Positions 44,983 to 53,407 of a stretch of 64,000 nt of DNA are shown one piece after another. The DNA is taken from positions 154,138 through 218,137 of the forward strand of contig NZ_AUGL01000009.1 in assembly GCF_000422645.1 (NCBI RefSeq), written 5' to 3'. The position numbers and the translations under genes are program-made. How positions within the stretch are numbered: position 1 is the stretch's first letter; each line of letters opens with the position of its first letter. This stretch comes from Ferrimonas futtsuensis DSM 18154. GTDB lineage: Bacteria; Pseudomonadota; Gammaproteobacteria; Enterobacterales; Shewanellaceae. Under the pieces are notes generated by a model. It saw nothing but the letters and a program-made list of their open reading frames with translations, was not told the DNA's origin and ran no database searches.

Positions 44983-45095
44983 GCCCTCCTCCGCAACAAC
45001 TGGTTAACACCCTGATTCAGGTCAAAAATCACTCAACCTCTGTCATTTACACTTGAGGGGCATGAAAGACTGGTCGGATGAATTGCGGAGAATCT

Positions 45096-45854
45096 ATGGA
45101 TTGGCAGCCTCTCTATTACTGGATCAAAGAACTGTGTCAGGCAGAGGATGATGCCGCGCTCAGTCACGCCCTGAACAGGCTGACCCAGCTGCTGCAGGCG
45201 GACAGCAGCCTGCTGTTCCTGGTGGACCCCAGTACGGGTCAACCGCAAAGCTTTGCCGCCGGCCTGTCCCAACGCTCCCTGGCCTTTATGGCCAGTCACA
45301 GCCGGGAGGACCGCTACCTGCACACCTACATCGAGCAGAACCAGTTTGGTCATGCGGTCTGCCTGCAGGAGCTGCTGCCCCGCCCCAGGGCGGAGGAGGA
45401 CGGCTTCCTGGAGCGCTTCGCCCCCCACTTTGATTACCGCTACTCCATGGGACTGCTGCTGCCCCTCATTAATGGCCGTCAGTTGGGTCTCTCCTGCCAT
45501 CGTCGGCGTACGCCGTTTCCCAAGGGGATCGAGCACACCCTGCAGTGTGTGGGCGCCGCCCTGCTGCCCTGGGCACAGCTGAGACTGGCTCCCAAACTCA
45601 ACCCTCAGCTGAACTTTGCCACCCTGCCCGAAGGGCTCACCCACGCCGAATGCCAGGTGCTGCAACTGCTGGCTCAGGGGATGGACGGCAGCGAGATCGC
45701 CCGTCACCGGGGCGTCAGCAAGGAGACGGTGAAGAGCCAGGTCAAATCCCTGCTGCACAAAACCGGCAGCCGCCACCAGAACCATCTCCTCAGCCAGTTG
45801 CGCGAAAAAAGCTTCGCCAGGTCCCCCTTGAATCCAGCCATGAGTTGCGGTTAA
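45096..45854 (+). CDS. LuxR-type transcriptional regulator
   Basis: A 252-residue regulator with a C-terminal LuxR helix-turn-helix: LTHAECQVLQLLAQGMDGSEIARHRGVSKETVKSQVKSLLHKTG. The N-terminal 180 residues are a GAF-like or autoinducer-type sensing region without a family I can name (LLQADSSLLFLVDPSTGQPQ is its clearest strand). GGAGA upstream of ATG 45096 decides the start. It follows the metal efflux operon after 150 bases and the hairpin, so it is probably a separate unit; a role in that operon is possible but unproven. Confidence 0.85.
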   Translation: MDWQPLYYWIKELCQAEDDAALSHALNRLTQLLQADSSLLFLVDPSTGQPQSFAAGLSQRSLAFMASHSREDRYLHTYIEQNQFGHAVCLQELLPRPRAEEDGFLERFAPHFDYRYSMGLLLPLINGRQLGLSCHRRRTPFPKGIEHTLQCVGAALLPWAQLRLAPKLNPQLNFATLPEGLTHAECQVLQLLAQGMDGSEIARHRGVSKETVKSQVKSLLHKTGSRHQNHLLSQLREKSFARSPLNPAMSCG

Positions 45855-45893
45855 GTGATCCCCTGAAGAGCAAACTCAACAGGGAAGATGGCG

Positions 45894-46406
45894 ATGATCG
45901 AGTGGGAAACCGACAGGCTGATCCTCAAACGATTTTCATTGGGGGATGTGGACGGCTTCCTCGAGTTGAACAGCGACCCGGATGTGCTGACCTACACGGG
46001 TGACCGACCCTTTGACACTCGCGAACAGGTCGCAAGATTCATCGAGGACTACACGCAATACCAGCTCAATGGCTTTGGTCGCTGGTCCGTGTACCTGAAA
46101 GAGACAGGGGAATACCTGGGGTTTTGTGGCCTTCGAAGGGCTGAGCGCGGCGGTGAGGTGGACATCGGCTTCCGGTTTATGCGCAAGCACTGGCGCCAGG
46201 GCTACGCGTTGGAGTCCTCCCTTGCCGCCCTGAAACTGGCCTTCGGACGATACCAACTGGACAGGGTCGTGGCCCGGGCCATGGAGGACAACCGGGCCTC
46301 CCACGGAGTGATCCGCAAGCTGGGCATGACCCGCTGCGGCTGTTTTACCGAGGGTGGGGTCAACTGGGTCACCTATGAGCTTTTCGCCCCGGACGTTAAG
46401 CGGTAA
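45894..46406 (+). CDS. GNAT N-acetyltransferase
   Basis: A 170-residue RimJ/RimL-like acetyltransferase: ETDRLILKRFSLGDVDGFLEL, YTGDRPFDT, FGRWSVYLKETGEYLGFCGLRR, then GFRFMRKHWRQGYALESSLAAL and EDNRASHGVIRKLGM. It is a paralogue of the protein at 21960. ATG 45894 is preferred because AGGGAAG lies 6 bases upstream; an ATG two codons earlier overlaps that site. The substrate is not known. Confidence 0.85.
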   Translation: MIEWETDRLILKRFSLGDVDGFLELNSDPDVLTYTGDRPFDTREQVARFIEDYTQYQLNGFGRWSVYLKETGEYLGFCGLRRAERGGEVDIGFRFMRKHWRQGYALESSLAALKLAFGRYQLDRVVARAMEDNRASHGVIRKLGMTRCGCFTEGGVNWVTYELFAPDVKR

Positions 46407-46455
46407 CAAGCCCACTGGCGCCCGCTAATTCACCACACTCTCCAGGGAAAAGAGG

Positions 46456-46493
46456 TAAAAAAAGGGCGAGGGGCACAAGGCCCGACACCCTTT
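46456..46493 (-). terminator. Intrinsic terminator after the 513-residue lipoprotein gene
   Basis: On the minus strand AAAGGG...GGGC, loop, GCCC...CCCTTTTTTT: an interrupted hairpin with a seven-T tail, 20 bases past the lipoprotein stop. Confidence 0.78.
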
Positions 46494-46513
46494 GGTACTA
46501 GCAGACTACGCAA

Positions 46514-48055
46514 CTATTTTTCCATGCGCACCAGCAGGGCATACACATAGGCACCGTCTTCCTCGGGATAGAGGTTGATGGCCACATCGTAGGAGGCGTT
46601 CACCAGCCAGTAGCCGTTGTACTCATCCTTGATCATGCCGTCGGCCAGGGTCAGTTTCATGGTGTCGACAACTTCCAGGTCCGCTTGTGGATCGTCCGTG
46701 GCCTTCTGATGCCAGCTGCTGTTGCCTTCGGCGTCAAACACCACCTCATCCAGGCTGTAGTTGAAGGCGTAGGCGTCGTTCTCGGACGCGGGCACATTGA
46801 GGGTGACGCTGTACCAGCGGCCTTCCAGGCCCGCCAGGGTCAGCTGTTCAGGTTGCTTCACCCCCAGCATCAGTTCCTGCTCGACATCGTCCCAGACCGC
46901 CACCTGCATGATGACGTCCTTATTGGCGGACAGTTGGATGTAACCTTCCTCCTCATCCAGCACCCGGCCGGTGGCATCCAGCCCCATGGTGAACTGATCG
47001 GTCGCATTGTTATCGGTGCCGCCCAGATCGCGGAAGTCCACCGCGCCCTTGTCGTCGATGTTCAGGTGATAGACACCGAAACCATATTGGGCAGGGTCGC
47101 CGACCTTGTGGGCCGGGGTATACAGGCTGCCGACGAACCATTCGCCCTGAAGGTCGGCCAGTTCATAGGACTCGGCCCGCTTCAGGGCCACGGCGATGCG
47201 CTGGCGCTCCTCTTCACCGGCATACCAGAGCAGCATCTGCTCGCCGGTGTCCATCTGCGCCAGCTCCTCATCGTCCTCAAACTGAATCTTACCCTGGGCA
47301 TCGATGGCGACGGCGTAGCTCTCCTGATCGTACTTCTCACCACTCAAGGTGAACTCATCCACGGTCAGGGTGGCGTCGGCGATGGCCCAGTTGGCCAGGC
47401 GGTAGTCCATGTAGTCGGCGTTGAAGAAGCCGTATCTCGGCGTCAGCCACTCCATGGAGACCCAGTTGCCGTTCAGGTCCATGTCGCTAAAGCCCGGGTT
47501 AACGGTTTCATCGAAGTGGTCGAGGGCCTCCTCTTCGCTGACCAGATCTGCAACATCCAGACCCGCCGTCTCCATGGCGCCGGTCATCTGAGTCTCAAAC
47601 TGGTCGCCGGTGACATCAATGGTCACCTCACCCAGGGCGGTGACCACCGCTGCTGGGATGCTGATGCCGTTGTCCGGGTTGCCGTCTTCATCCAGAGATT
47701 GCAGTAACCTCAGGGTATTCACCACCGCCTGGGTGGTGGGGTCATCCGTATCAAACAGGTCGAGCGGGGTTACCTGCTCGCCACCGGCCACCGCCGGGAA
47801 CTGGGTTCCCCCCAGGCTAAACTGCACCTGCTCCCCGGCAACGTACAGGAACTCACCGGCAGCATTGGTGGTGCCGCCCTGAGTGTCGGTGGCAAAGGTC
47901 AGCCCGCCAACCGGGCTGTCCACAAACACACCGGTCAGCACATCGGGCTCAATCGGGGGCTTGGGGTCGGAATCGGAATCGCTGCCACATCCGCCCATCA
48001 GGGCTGCGGCGGCGGCCAGTATCAGAAATTGGTTGAATCCATGTTGTTTTTTCAT
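46514..48055 (-). CDS. Large acidic lipoprotein, unknown function
   Basis: A 513-residue predicted lipoprotein: signal and lipobox MKKQHGFNQFLILAAAAALMGGC, then GSDSDSD, then an acidic body. Residues 35-180 resemble the N-terminal part seen in many marine lipoproteins of the GCGSDSD type (VFVDSPVGGLTFATDTQGGTTNAAGEFLY, NTLRLLQSLDEDGNPDNGI). The rest contains repeated beta units with tryptophans at the start (LNGNWVSMEWLTP, LQGEWFVGSLYTP, LEGRWYSVTLNVP), which look like three copies of one roughly 100-residue module. Function unknown; surface exposure is an inference. Single-gene unit with its own terminator. Confidence 0.75.
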   Translation of the reverse strand: MKKQHGFNQFLILAAAAALMGGCGSDSDSDPKPPIEPDVLTGVFVDSPVGGLTFATDTQGGTTNAAGEFLYVAGEQVQFSLGGTQFPAVAGGEQVTPLDLFDTDDPTTQAVVNTLRLLQSLDEDGNPDNGISIPAAVVTALGEVTIDVTGDQFETQMTGAMETAGLDVADLVSEEEALDHFDETVNPGFSDMDLNGNWVSMEWLTPRYGFFNADYMDYRLANWAIADATLTVDEFTLSGEKYDQESYAVAIDAQGKIQFEDDEELAQMDTGEQMLLWYAGEEERQRIAVALKRAESYELADLQGEWFVGSLYTPAHKVGDPAQYGFGVYHLNIDDKGAVDFRDLGGTDNNATDQFTMGLDATGRVLDEEEGYIQLSANKDVIMQVAVWDDVEQELMLGVKQPEQLTLAGLEGRWYSVTLNVPASENDAYAFNYSLDEVVFDAEGNSSWHQKATDDPQADLEVVDTMKLTLADGMIKDEYNGYWLVNASYDVAINLYPEEDGAYVYALLVRMEK

Positions 48056-48210
48056 ACTTACCTCCTGCTAGTCACCCCATTGATACTCGCAAGGAAAAAC
48101 AGGTTCATCCCCCGTCCGGGGGATAGGTCAATCAACCCTGATCCCGATCAATCCATTTGGGCGTTTTTTCCCTTGGGTGTACCATTGTCCGCCACGATTT
48201 GGAGTCAACG

Positions 48211-48912
48211 ATGCGACTGGACAGATACCTCAGTAAAACCCTGAGAGTAAGCAACAAGCAGGTGAAACTCTGGCTGGAGAGTGGTCAGGTTGCCCTGGAC
48301 AATAGCCCCTGCGCTCAGGGGGAGGTTGTGATCAACCGCTTCAGCCGCATCCGGGTTGACGGCAGGCTGCTGCCCCACGACACCCCGCTCTACCTGCTGA
48401 TGCACAAACCGGCCGGCGTGCTCAGTGCCACCAAGGACAGGCAACACACCACCGCCATCGACCTGGTTAAGGCCCAATATCCGCAACTGGACACCAGCGA
48501 TGTTCACCTGGCGGGACGCCTGGACCGGGCCACCACCGGCCTGCTGCTGCTGACCAACGACGGCGCCTGGTCCAAGGCGTTGACCCGTCCGGAGCAGAAG
48601 ATCCCTAAAACCTATCTGGTGACCACGGAGCAGCCCATCCCCGGTGAGGCCAGGGACCGCTTTGCCAAGGGAGTCTGGTTTGAGAGAGAGGGCGTGACAA
48701 CGGCGCCGGCCCAGCTGCAACAGCTCTCAAGCAACCAGGCCAGGCTGACCATCTACGAGGGGATGCACCACCAGGTAAAGCGTATGTTCGCCCTGTACCA
48801 CAACCCTGTGGTGGCCCTGCACCGGGAGCGGATGGGCAACATCGCCCTGGAGCCGCAACTGGCCGAGGGCCAGTGCCGGCCCCTGTCCCGACAGGAGATA
48901 GAGGGAGTCTAA
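48211..48912 (+). CDS. rsuA: RsuA-type 16S rRNA pseudouridine synthase
   Basis: A 233-residue pseudouridine synthase. S4 RNA-binding domain at the N-terminus (MRLDRYLSKTLRVSNKQVKLWLESGQV), then the catalytic domain with the active aspartate in LAGRLDRATTGLLLLTNDG and the terminal EGMHHQVKRMFALYHNPVVALHRERMG. The latter closely matches E. coli RsuA (U516 of 16S rRNA), though RluE/RluF-type specificity cannot be ruled out. GGAG before ATG 48211. Its last bases overlap the convergent gene at 48909. Confidence 0.85.
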   Translation: MRLDRYLSKTLRVSNKQVKLWLESGQVALDNSPCAQGEVVINRFSRIRVDGRLLPHDTPLYLLMHKPAGVLSATKDRQHTTAIDLVKAQYPQLDTSDVHLAGRLDRATTGLLLLTNDGAWSKALTRPEQKIPKTYLVTTEQPIPGEARDRFAKGVWFEREGVTTAPAQLQQLSSNQARLTIYEGMHHQVKRMFALYHNPVVALHRERMGNIALEPQLAEGQCRPLSRQEIEGV

Positions 48913-49310
48913 GGACCAGGGCGGCCCTTGCAGTAGAGAGGCTGATCAAAATGAGGGGAGCTCAGCGCCCCCGTGCTCTTAACAAGATTGATGCTGAGCA
49001 GCAGATCCACCGGATTATCCTGACCAGGATGGTTCCACTTGAGCTGTTCCCCCAACACCACCAGAAATGGAGAGCGCGCCAGCACCCTGCCCTGCCCCTC
49101 CCAGCAACCTGTGTAGGCGCACACAGTCAGTTCACCGGCATCCGACACACTGATGCTAAGGGGGGTAAAATCCTCTCCCTGGAGCAGTACACAGCCGTCA
49201 CCGCTGCAGCCGGACTCAAAGTCATTGGAGCAGGACCAGTCCGCCAGCACCGACGGTGAGCTCAACAAAACCAGGCCAAGCACGGCGCTTCTTACCGATT
49301 CAATATTCAC
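48909..49310 (-). CDS. Small Cys-rich secreted protein
   Basis: A 133-residue protein with a signal peptide (AVLGLVLLSSPSVLA) and six or more cysteines in the first half (WSCSNDFESGCSGDGCVLL, CAYTGCW). No family recognised. The start is a GTG that overlaps the 3' end of the gene at 49300, giving a coupled pair. With the next two genes it forms a leftward three-gene cluster of cysteine-containing, mostly exported proteins. Confidence 0.65.
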   Translation of the reverse strand: MNIESVRSAVLGLVLLSSPSVLADWSCSNDFESGCSGDGCVLLQGEDFTPLSISVSDAGELTVCAYTGCWEGQGRVLARSPFLVVLGEQLKWNHPGQDNPVDLLLSINLVKSTGALSSPHFDQPLYCKGRPGP

Positions 49311-49707
49311 AGGGATCGATCACCCATTGACCCCGACACTGAACCCAGTCCCCTTCGGCGGCGGGAATCTGGAAATCACCCAGCTCGTTGTCGGTTTTTA
49401 CCGGTATGACGGAATCGATGAGGTACTCCACATCACCGTCACTGTTCAGCCTGGCACCCAGATAGACCCCGGTGATGTGCGGCCCGAGGGCGCGTTCCCG
49501 CGCCTCTGTCGGCAACACCTCACCGTGCCACAGGGTCAGGCGGGCGCGGCGCTCCTGCTCCAGGGGAAAGGCACGGCTTATCTGCTCTTCGCTGCCCAGG
49601 CAGTAGCAATCCAGGCTCACCCCATGATCCAGCAGGTCCACCCGAATCAACCCGTCGTTGCCGCAATCACACGGCACCAGAGCCCTGGCCACCACTCGAT
49701 GGCTCAC
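49300..49707 (-). CDS. Hypothetical Cys-containing protein
   Basis: A 135-residue protein of unknown function with cysteines in CDCGNDGL, DCYCLG and near the C-terminus (QCRGQWVIDPCEY). No signal peptide is obvious, but the N-terminus (MSHRVVARALVPCDCG) could be misassigned. Its stop overlaps the start of the gene at 48909, and it follows the repeat protein at 49724 after 16 bases. Probably one operon. Confidence 0.6.
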   Translation of the reverse strand: MSHRVVARALVPCDCGNDGLIRVDLLDHGVSLDCYCLGSEEQISRAFPLEQERRARLTLWHGEVLPTEARERALGPHITGVYLGARLNSDGDVEYLIDSVIPVKTDNELGDFQIPAAEGDWVQCRGQWVIDPCEY

Positions 49708-49723
49708 AGCACAGCCCCTTCAA

Positions 49724-50794
49724 TCACTGCACATTCCCCACAACCCGGAATTCTGTCATCGTGTAATCGAGGAAGTTCGCAATGATCACTTCACCCTTAT
49801 AGTGATACTCTGACCAGCCCTCTGCATATCCCCCCATCGCATCACCACCCGCCATTTTGGGGTACCCCATCAGGGACATGACACCGCAGGGGCTCATCCC
49901 TATCATGATCTTGTCTGACCGGATCGCCTGGATGTCAGTCTCATTCCACATCTCGCGCTCTTTGGCCATGGCCAGGAACCGGTCGAACTCAGCCAGGGTC
50001 AATTTTTCACGCATCTGACGCTCGCCAAACGCCTCACAGCTAAAAGAGGGGCTTAACTTGGCAAAATCGATGCCATCAAACTCTAAAGAGACGGATTCCG
50101 GTTCAGGCTGTTCAACCACCTCCTCCACTCCAAGGCAGAGACCATCTTCGCTATAAGAGGAACACTGCCACTCCTTCTCCTTAAACCTCACCTTCTCGGG
50201 CGTCCATATACGGTTCTTCTTATGGAATACGCCGGGAATGGGTTTGTCCTGGCTGGCCAGCTCCTTGGCTTTTCTGGCTTGCTCTTTTAGCTCCATCTGC
50301 TCTAACTCTTTCGGAGGAATCACTTCCACGCCGCTGCAGGTGCCATCTTCCCGATAGTGGACACAACGCCAATATTGGTCGTTCCAGATGATCTTTTCGG
50401 GGTTCCACATTCGCTTATTATTGAAAACACAGGCACAAGGAGCGTCATCCGGGTTCTCAATCTTGTAGTTGCCCCTTTTGGATGTCTCGTTGGTCTTTTG
50501 GGGTGTCTCGTAAGTCTTCTGGGATGTCTCGTTGGTCTTTTTTAAGTCATCGAAGAAGGTCACCTCATCCTCGGGCACCTTCTCCACCGACACACAACTG
50601 CCATCGGAACGATAGCGACTGCAGCGCCAGAAGGTATTTTTGTAGATCACCTGTTCTTTATTGAACTTACGCTTATTGTTGAATACCTGGGTTGTCGGCT
50701 TCTCCAAGGGCGCCATGCCATCATCAGCTGCCGACGCAGTTCCTGCCATGCTGGTGACCAACAGAGACAGCAGCAGTGTCAAAAGTAGCCTCAT
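49724..50794 (-). CDS. Secreted protein with three WxC...DGxC repeats
   Basis: A 356-residue exported protein (signal MRLLLTLLLSLLVTSMAGTASA, GAGGAATCT ribosome site). Three copies of a ~40-residue module: FNNKRKFNKEQVIYKNTFWRC..YRSDGSCVSVE; FNNKRMWNPEKIIWNDQYWRC..YREDGTCSGVE; FHKKNRIWTPEKVRFKEKEWQC..YSEDGLCLGVE. Each has K/N-rich start, W/F.C, Y..DG.C and GVE. A heptad tandem linker (KTNETSQ-like) separates copies 1 and 2. A C-terminal domain of about 110 residues (FDGIDFAKLSPSFSCEAFGE onwards) contains a SmpA/BamE-like turn: GMSPCGVMSLMGYPKM with VIIANFLDY. I do not recognise the repeat as a named domain. Confidence 0.75.
   Translation of the reverse strand: MRLLLTLLLSLLVTSMAGTASAADDGMAPLEKPTTQVFNNKRKFNKEQVIYKNTFWRCSRYRSDGSCVSVEKVPEDEVTFFDDLKKTNETSQKTYETPQKTNETSKRGNYKIENPDDAPCACVFNNKRMWNPEKIIWNDQYWRCVHYREDGTCSGVEVIPPKELEQMELKEQARKAKELASQDKPIPGVFHKKNRIWTPEKVRFKEKEWQCSSYSEDGLCLGVEEVVEQPEPESVSLEFDGIDFAKLSPSFSCEAFGERQMREKLTLAEFDRFLAMAKEREMWNETDIQAIRSDKIMIGMSPCGVMSLMGYPKMAGGDAMGGYAEGWSEYHYKGEVIIANFLDYTMTEFRVVGNVQ
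50481..50543 (-). repeat. Three tandem 21-base repeats inside the repeat protein gene
   Basis: Three adjacent 21-base units at 50481-50501, 50502-50522 and 50523-50543, which differ by a few bases each. They keep the reading frame and encode three seven-residue copies of KT(N/Y)ET(S/P)(Q/K). A length-variable linker is likely. Confidence 0.8.
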
Positions 50795-51017
50795 AGATTC
50801 CTCTTTAACCCCTTGATTAACTAACAGCATTTTAACATTGGCGGGGATTTTGTTTCCGATCCGGCTTCACACATCGGCGCTCTCCCCCGGCTTCAGAATT
50901 CCGCGGCCTGATTGAGATGGCGCCACTTCATAAGCCTCTGCGCCCTATGTAATTTTTTTTCACCAAAGTCACACAAGCATCAATACTTGGATCAAAAAAA
51001 CGCTACAAAGGCGGCTT

Positions 51018-51062
51018 AATGTGATCGTGATCACTAGCAAATGGAACCTGGTTCGCTACACT
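51018..51062 (+). promoter_or_regulatory. CRP-type class II promoter of the DUF1097 gene
   Basis: TGTGATCGTGATCACT (core TGTGA, six bases, TCACT) is centred at 51027.5. A -10-like TACACT sits at 51057-51062. If transcription starts near 51069, the site is at -41.5, the exact class II CRP position, and no good -35 box is present, as expected for activation-dependent promoters. Confidence 0.65.
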
Positions 51063-51097
51063 GCGTTACCTTTCCTAGATAAAGGTAGTGAACTTTC

Positions 51098-51583
51098 ATG
51101 TCTGTATTGGTGGCCATCGCAATCACAACCGGGATCCTGTCTGCCCTATGGGGCTGGGTATCCGTGACCCTGGGTCTGCTGACCTGGGCTGGCTTTCTTG
51201 GCTGTACCAGCTACTTCGCCTCCCCCCAGGATGGCGTCAAAGGGCTGGCAACCAGCATGATCACCAATATGAGTGGTGTGTTCTGGGCCATGGTGATCAT
51301 TCAGCTCTCCACAATCGCAGGAGCCGAAGTGGTGGGTTATGTGATTACTGGTGTGGTTGCCACCCTGATGTGTGTTCAAGCCAAGCAGAGCTGGTTGGGT
51401 TACATCCCCGGCACCTTTGTCGGCTGCTGCGCCACCTTTGCCGCTGGCGGCGACTGGATGGCCGTGGTGCCTGCCCTGCTGGTCGGCGGCCTGTTTGGCT
51501 TCCTGATGAAATCTACTGGCCTCTGGTTACACCAGAAAGTGAACCAGGGCCGTGCTGAACTCGAAACAGCAGAATCCAAATAA
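51098..51583 (+). CDS. DUF1097 membrane protein
   Basis: A 161-residue protein with about five transmembrane helices, starting MSVLVAIAITTGILSALWGW and containing SYFASPQDGVKGLATSMITNMSGVFWA and GYIPGTFVGCCATFAAGGDW, which are DUF1097 (YcdZ-like) features. Function unknown. A CRP-type promoter lies upstream and an intrinsic terminator downstream, so it is a single-gene unit probably induced under carbon limitation. Confidence 0.83.
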   Translation: MSVLVAIAITTGILSALWGWVSVTLGLLTWAGFLGCTSYFASPQDGVKGLATSMITNMSGVFWAMVIIQLSTIAGAEVVGYVITGVVATLMCVQAKQSWLGYIPGTFVGCCATFAAGGDWMAVVPALLVGGLFGFLMKSTGLWLHQKVNQGRAELETAESK

Positions 51584-51610
51584 CTATAAACTCTCCTGAC
51601 TCTCATCTTC

Positions 51611-51637
51611 AGGCCGCCCCGTGCGGCCTCTTTTTTT
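51611..51637 (+). terminator. Intrinsic terminator after DUF1097 gene
   Basis: AGGCCGC, CCCG loop, TGCGGCCT, then CTTTTTTTG, 28 bases past the stop. Confidence 0.9.
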
Positions 51638-51638
51638 G

Positions 51639-52397
51639 TTATGCCGGCTTGAGTGCCAAATCCACCGCGTCGACCACAGAAGGGACACAGGGAAACGTCA
51701 GATCAGAGCGGTCTTCATCGCCGTCGCGGTACTTGCCGGTCTGAACCAGGCAAGCCAACAGGCCCGCCCCCATGGCCCCCTCCACATCCCCCTGAACATC
51801 GTCTCCCACCATCATCACTTCCCCGGGCAACAACCCCGCTTCCGAGACCCCTTGCAAGAAGAAAGCGGGAGCAGGTTTACCGACAATCAGGGCCTGGGTG
51901 CCCGCCGCATACTCCAGGGCTCGTATAAAGGGTCCCGCATCCAGATGCATCTGACCATCGAGTTTGAAATAGCGGTTCATACCTATACCAATAAGCGGGG
52001 CGCCCTCGAGACACAGGCGAAACGCCCGGTTCAGGGCCTGATAAGTGAACCCCTCTGCTGCGTCCGCCAGCAATACGGCGTTGGGATCATCTTGAGGCAG
52101 GTCACTGAACTCTTCCATCACCCGCTCGTGAACCAGACACAAAGGCCGCCAGCCCCTGTCCAGAATCATCGCCTTGGCGGCTGAAGGAGCGGTAATGATC
52201 TGATTCAGCGTCAGGTCGAAGCCCAGCTTGGTCAGGTCGTCAAACACCTTCATCCGGGTCTTGCGAGAGGTGTTGGTGAGAAAGCGCACCTCCAGGCTGC
52301 TGGCCTGAGCCCGGGCCACCGCCGCCACGGCACCGTCGATGGCCTGATGGCCGTCGTACAGCACGCCGCTGATGTCAAAAAACAGCCCCCTAACCAT
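51639..52397 (-). CDS. HAD-superfamily phosphatase, TIGR01458/LHPP-like
   Basis: A 252-residue HAD hydrolase of the type IIA (NagD-like cap) group. Motif I is FFDISGVLYDG, with the second Asp replaced by Ser, as in LHPP-type members; motif II is FLTNTSRKTR; motif III/IV are VGKPAPAFFLQGV and MVGDDVQGDVEGAMGAGL. LHPP-like proteins are phospholysine or phosphohistidine phosphatases or act on inorganic pyrophosphate. ATG at 52395-52397 has GGGGAGGAG. It is divergent from ppk2. Confidence 0.86.
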   Translation of the reverse strand: MVRGLFFDISGVLYDGHQAIDGAVAAVARAQASSLEVRFLTNTSRKTRMKVFDDLTKLGFDLTLNQIITAPSAAKAMILDRGWRPLCLVHERVMEEFSDLPQDDPNAVLLADAAEGFTYQALNRAFRLCLEGAPLIGIGMNRYFKLDGQMHLDAGPFIRALEYAAGTQALIVGKPAPAFFLQGVSEAGLLPGEVMMVGDDVQGDVEGAMGAGLLACLVQTGKYRDGDEDRSDLTFPCVPSVVDAVDLALKPA

Positions 52398-52560
52398 GAA
52401 CTCCTCCCCGGAGCTACCTCGGCAAATCCTTCTATGAGTATAAGCGCCGGCCAGAAGCAAAAACGGAGAGGGGTGGAAAAATGAACTGATTAAGGTTTAA
52501 TCTCAATAGGTTGGCGTAGGAAAGCGCTGCGAGTGCCCAGACAGGAAAAGGATAGCAAAC

Positions 52561-53388
52561 ATGGCCACAGAGAAAGCGACCAGCAAAGCCCCGAATAATG
52601 AGCCCAAACCCAAGATGAGCCGGGAGGAGTACGAAGAGGAGCTGTACCAGTTGCACGCCGAGCTGGTGAAGCTTCAGTACTGGATTAAGGAGAAGGGGCT
52701 TAAGGTGGTGGTGGTGTTTGAGGGGCGCGACGCGGCAGGCAAAGGCGGAGCGATCAAACGCTTCACCGACAGGGTCAGCCCCAGGGTATTCAGGGTGGTG
52801 GCCCTGCCCGCCCCCACCGAGCGGGAGAAGAGCGAGTGGTTTGCCCAGCGCTATGTTCCTCACTTCCCCGCCGCCGGCGAGGTGGTGCTGTTTGACCGCA
52901 GCTGGTACAACCGGGCCGGGGTGGAGCGGGTGATGGAGTTCTGCACCCAGGAGCAATACGAAACCTTCCTGAAGTACACCCCCATATTCGAGCGCGCCAT
53001 CGCCGACTCGGGGATCATCCTCATCAAATACTGGTTTGAGATCAGCATGGAGGAGCAGGAGCGTCGCTTTAAGGCCCGCATCAAGGACCCCAGAAAAACC
53101 TGGAAGCTGAGCCCGATGGACCTGGAGTCCTACCATCGCTGGTATGAGTACTCCCGAGCCCGCGACGCCATGTTCGCCGCCACCCACAACAAGCACGCCC
53201 CCTGGCACATCGTTCGTTCGGACGACAAGAAACGCGCCCGGCTCAACTGCATCTCCCACTTCCTCAGCCAGTTCCCCTATGAAGAGGTGGACAGAGACAA
53301 GGTGAAACTGGGTAAACGCCTACTCAACGGAGAGTATGACGATAAGGCATCCATTGCCGACTACCCCTTCATCAAGGAGCCGTTCTGA
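52561..53388 (+). CDS. ppk2: Polyphosphate kinase 2
   Basis: A 275-residue PPK2-family enzyme that interconverts polyphosphate and nucleoside phosphates. Motifs: VVFEGRDAAGKGGAIKRF (Walker A-like), LPAPTEREKSEWFAQRY, VVLFDRSWYNRAGVERVM (Walker B-like and lid) and KHAPWHIVRSDDKKRAR. The acidic, disordered N-terminus (first 20 residues) is not conserved. It is head-to-head with the HAD phosphatase gene. Confidence 0.93.
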   Translation: MATEKATSKAPNNEPKPKMSREEYEEELYQLHAELVKLQYWIKEKGLKVVVVFEGRDAAGKGGAIKRFTDRVSPRVFRVVALPAPTEREKSEWFAQRYVPHFPAAGEVVLFDRSWYNRAGVERVMEFCTQEQYETFLKYTPIFERAIADSGIILIKYWFEISMEEQERRFKARIKDPRKTWKLSPMDLESYHRWYEYSRARDAMFAATHNKHAPWHIVRSDDKKRARLNCISHFLSQFPYEEVDRDKVKLGKRLLNGEYDDKASIADYPFIKEPF

Positions 53389-53407
53389 CGGTCAAGCCGG
53401 GGCAGCC

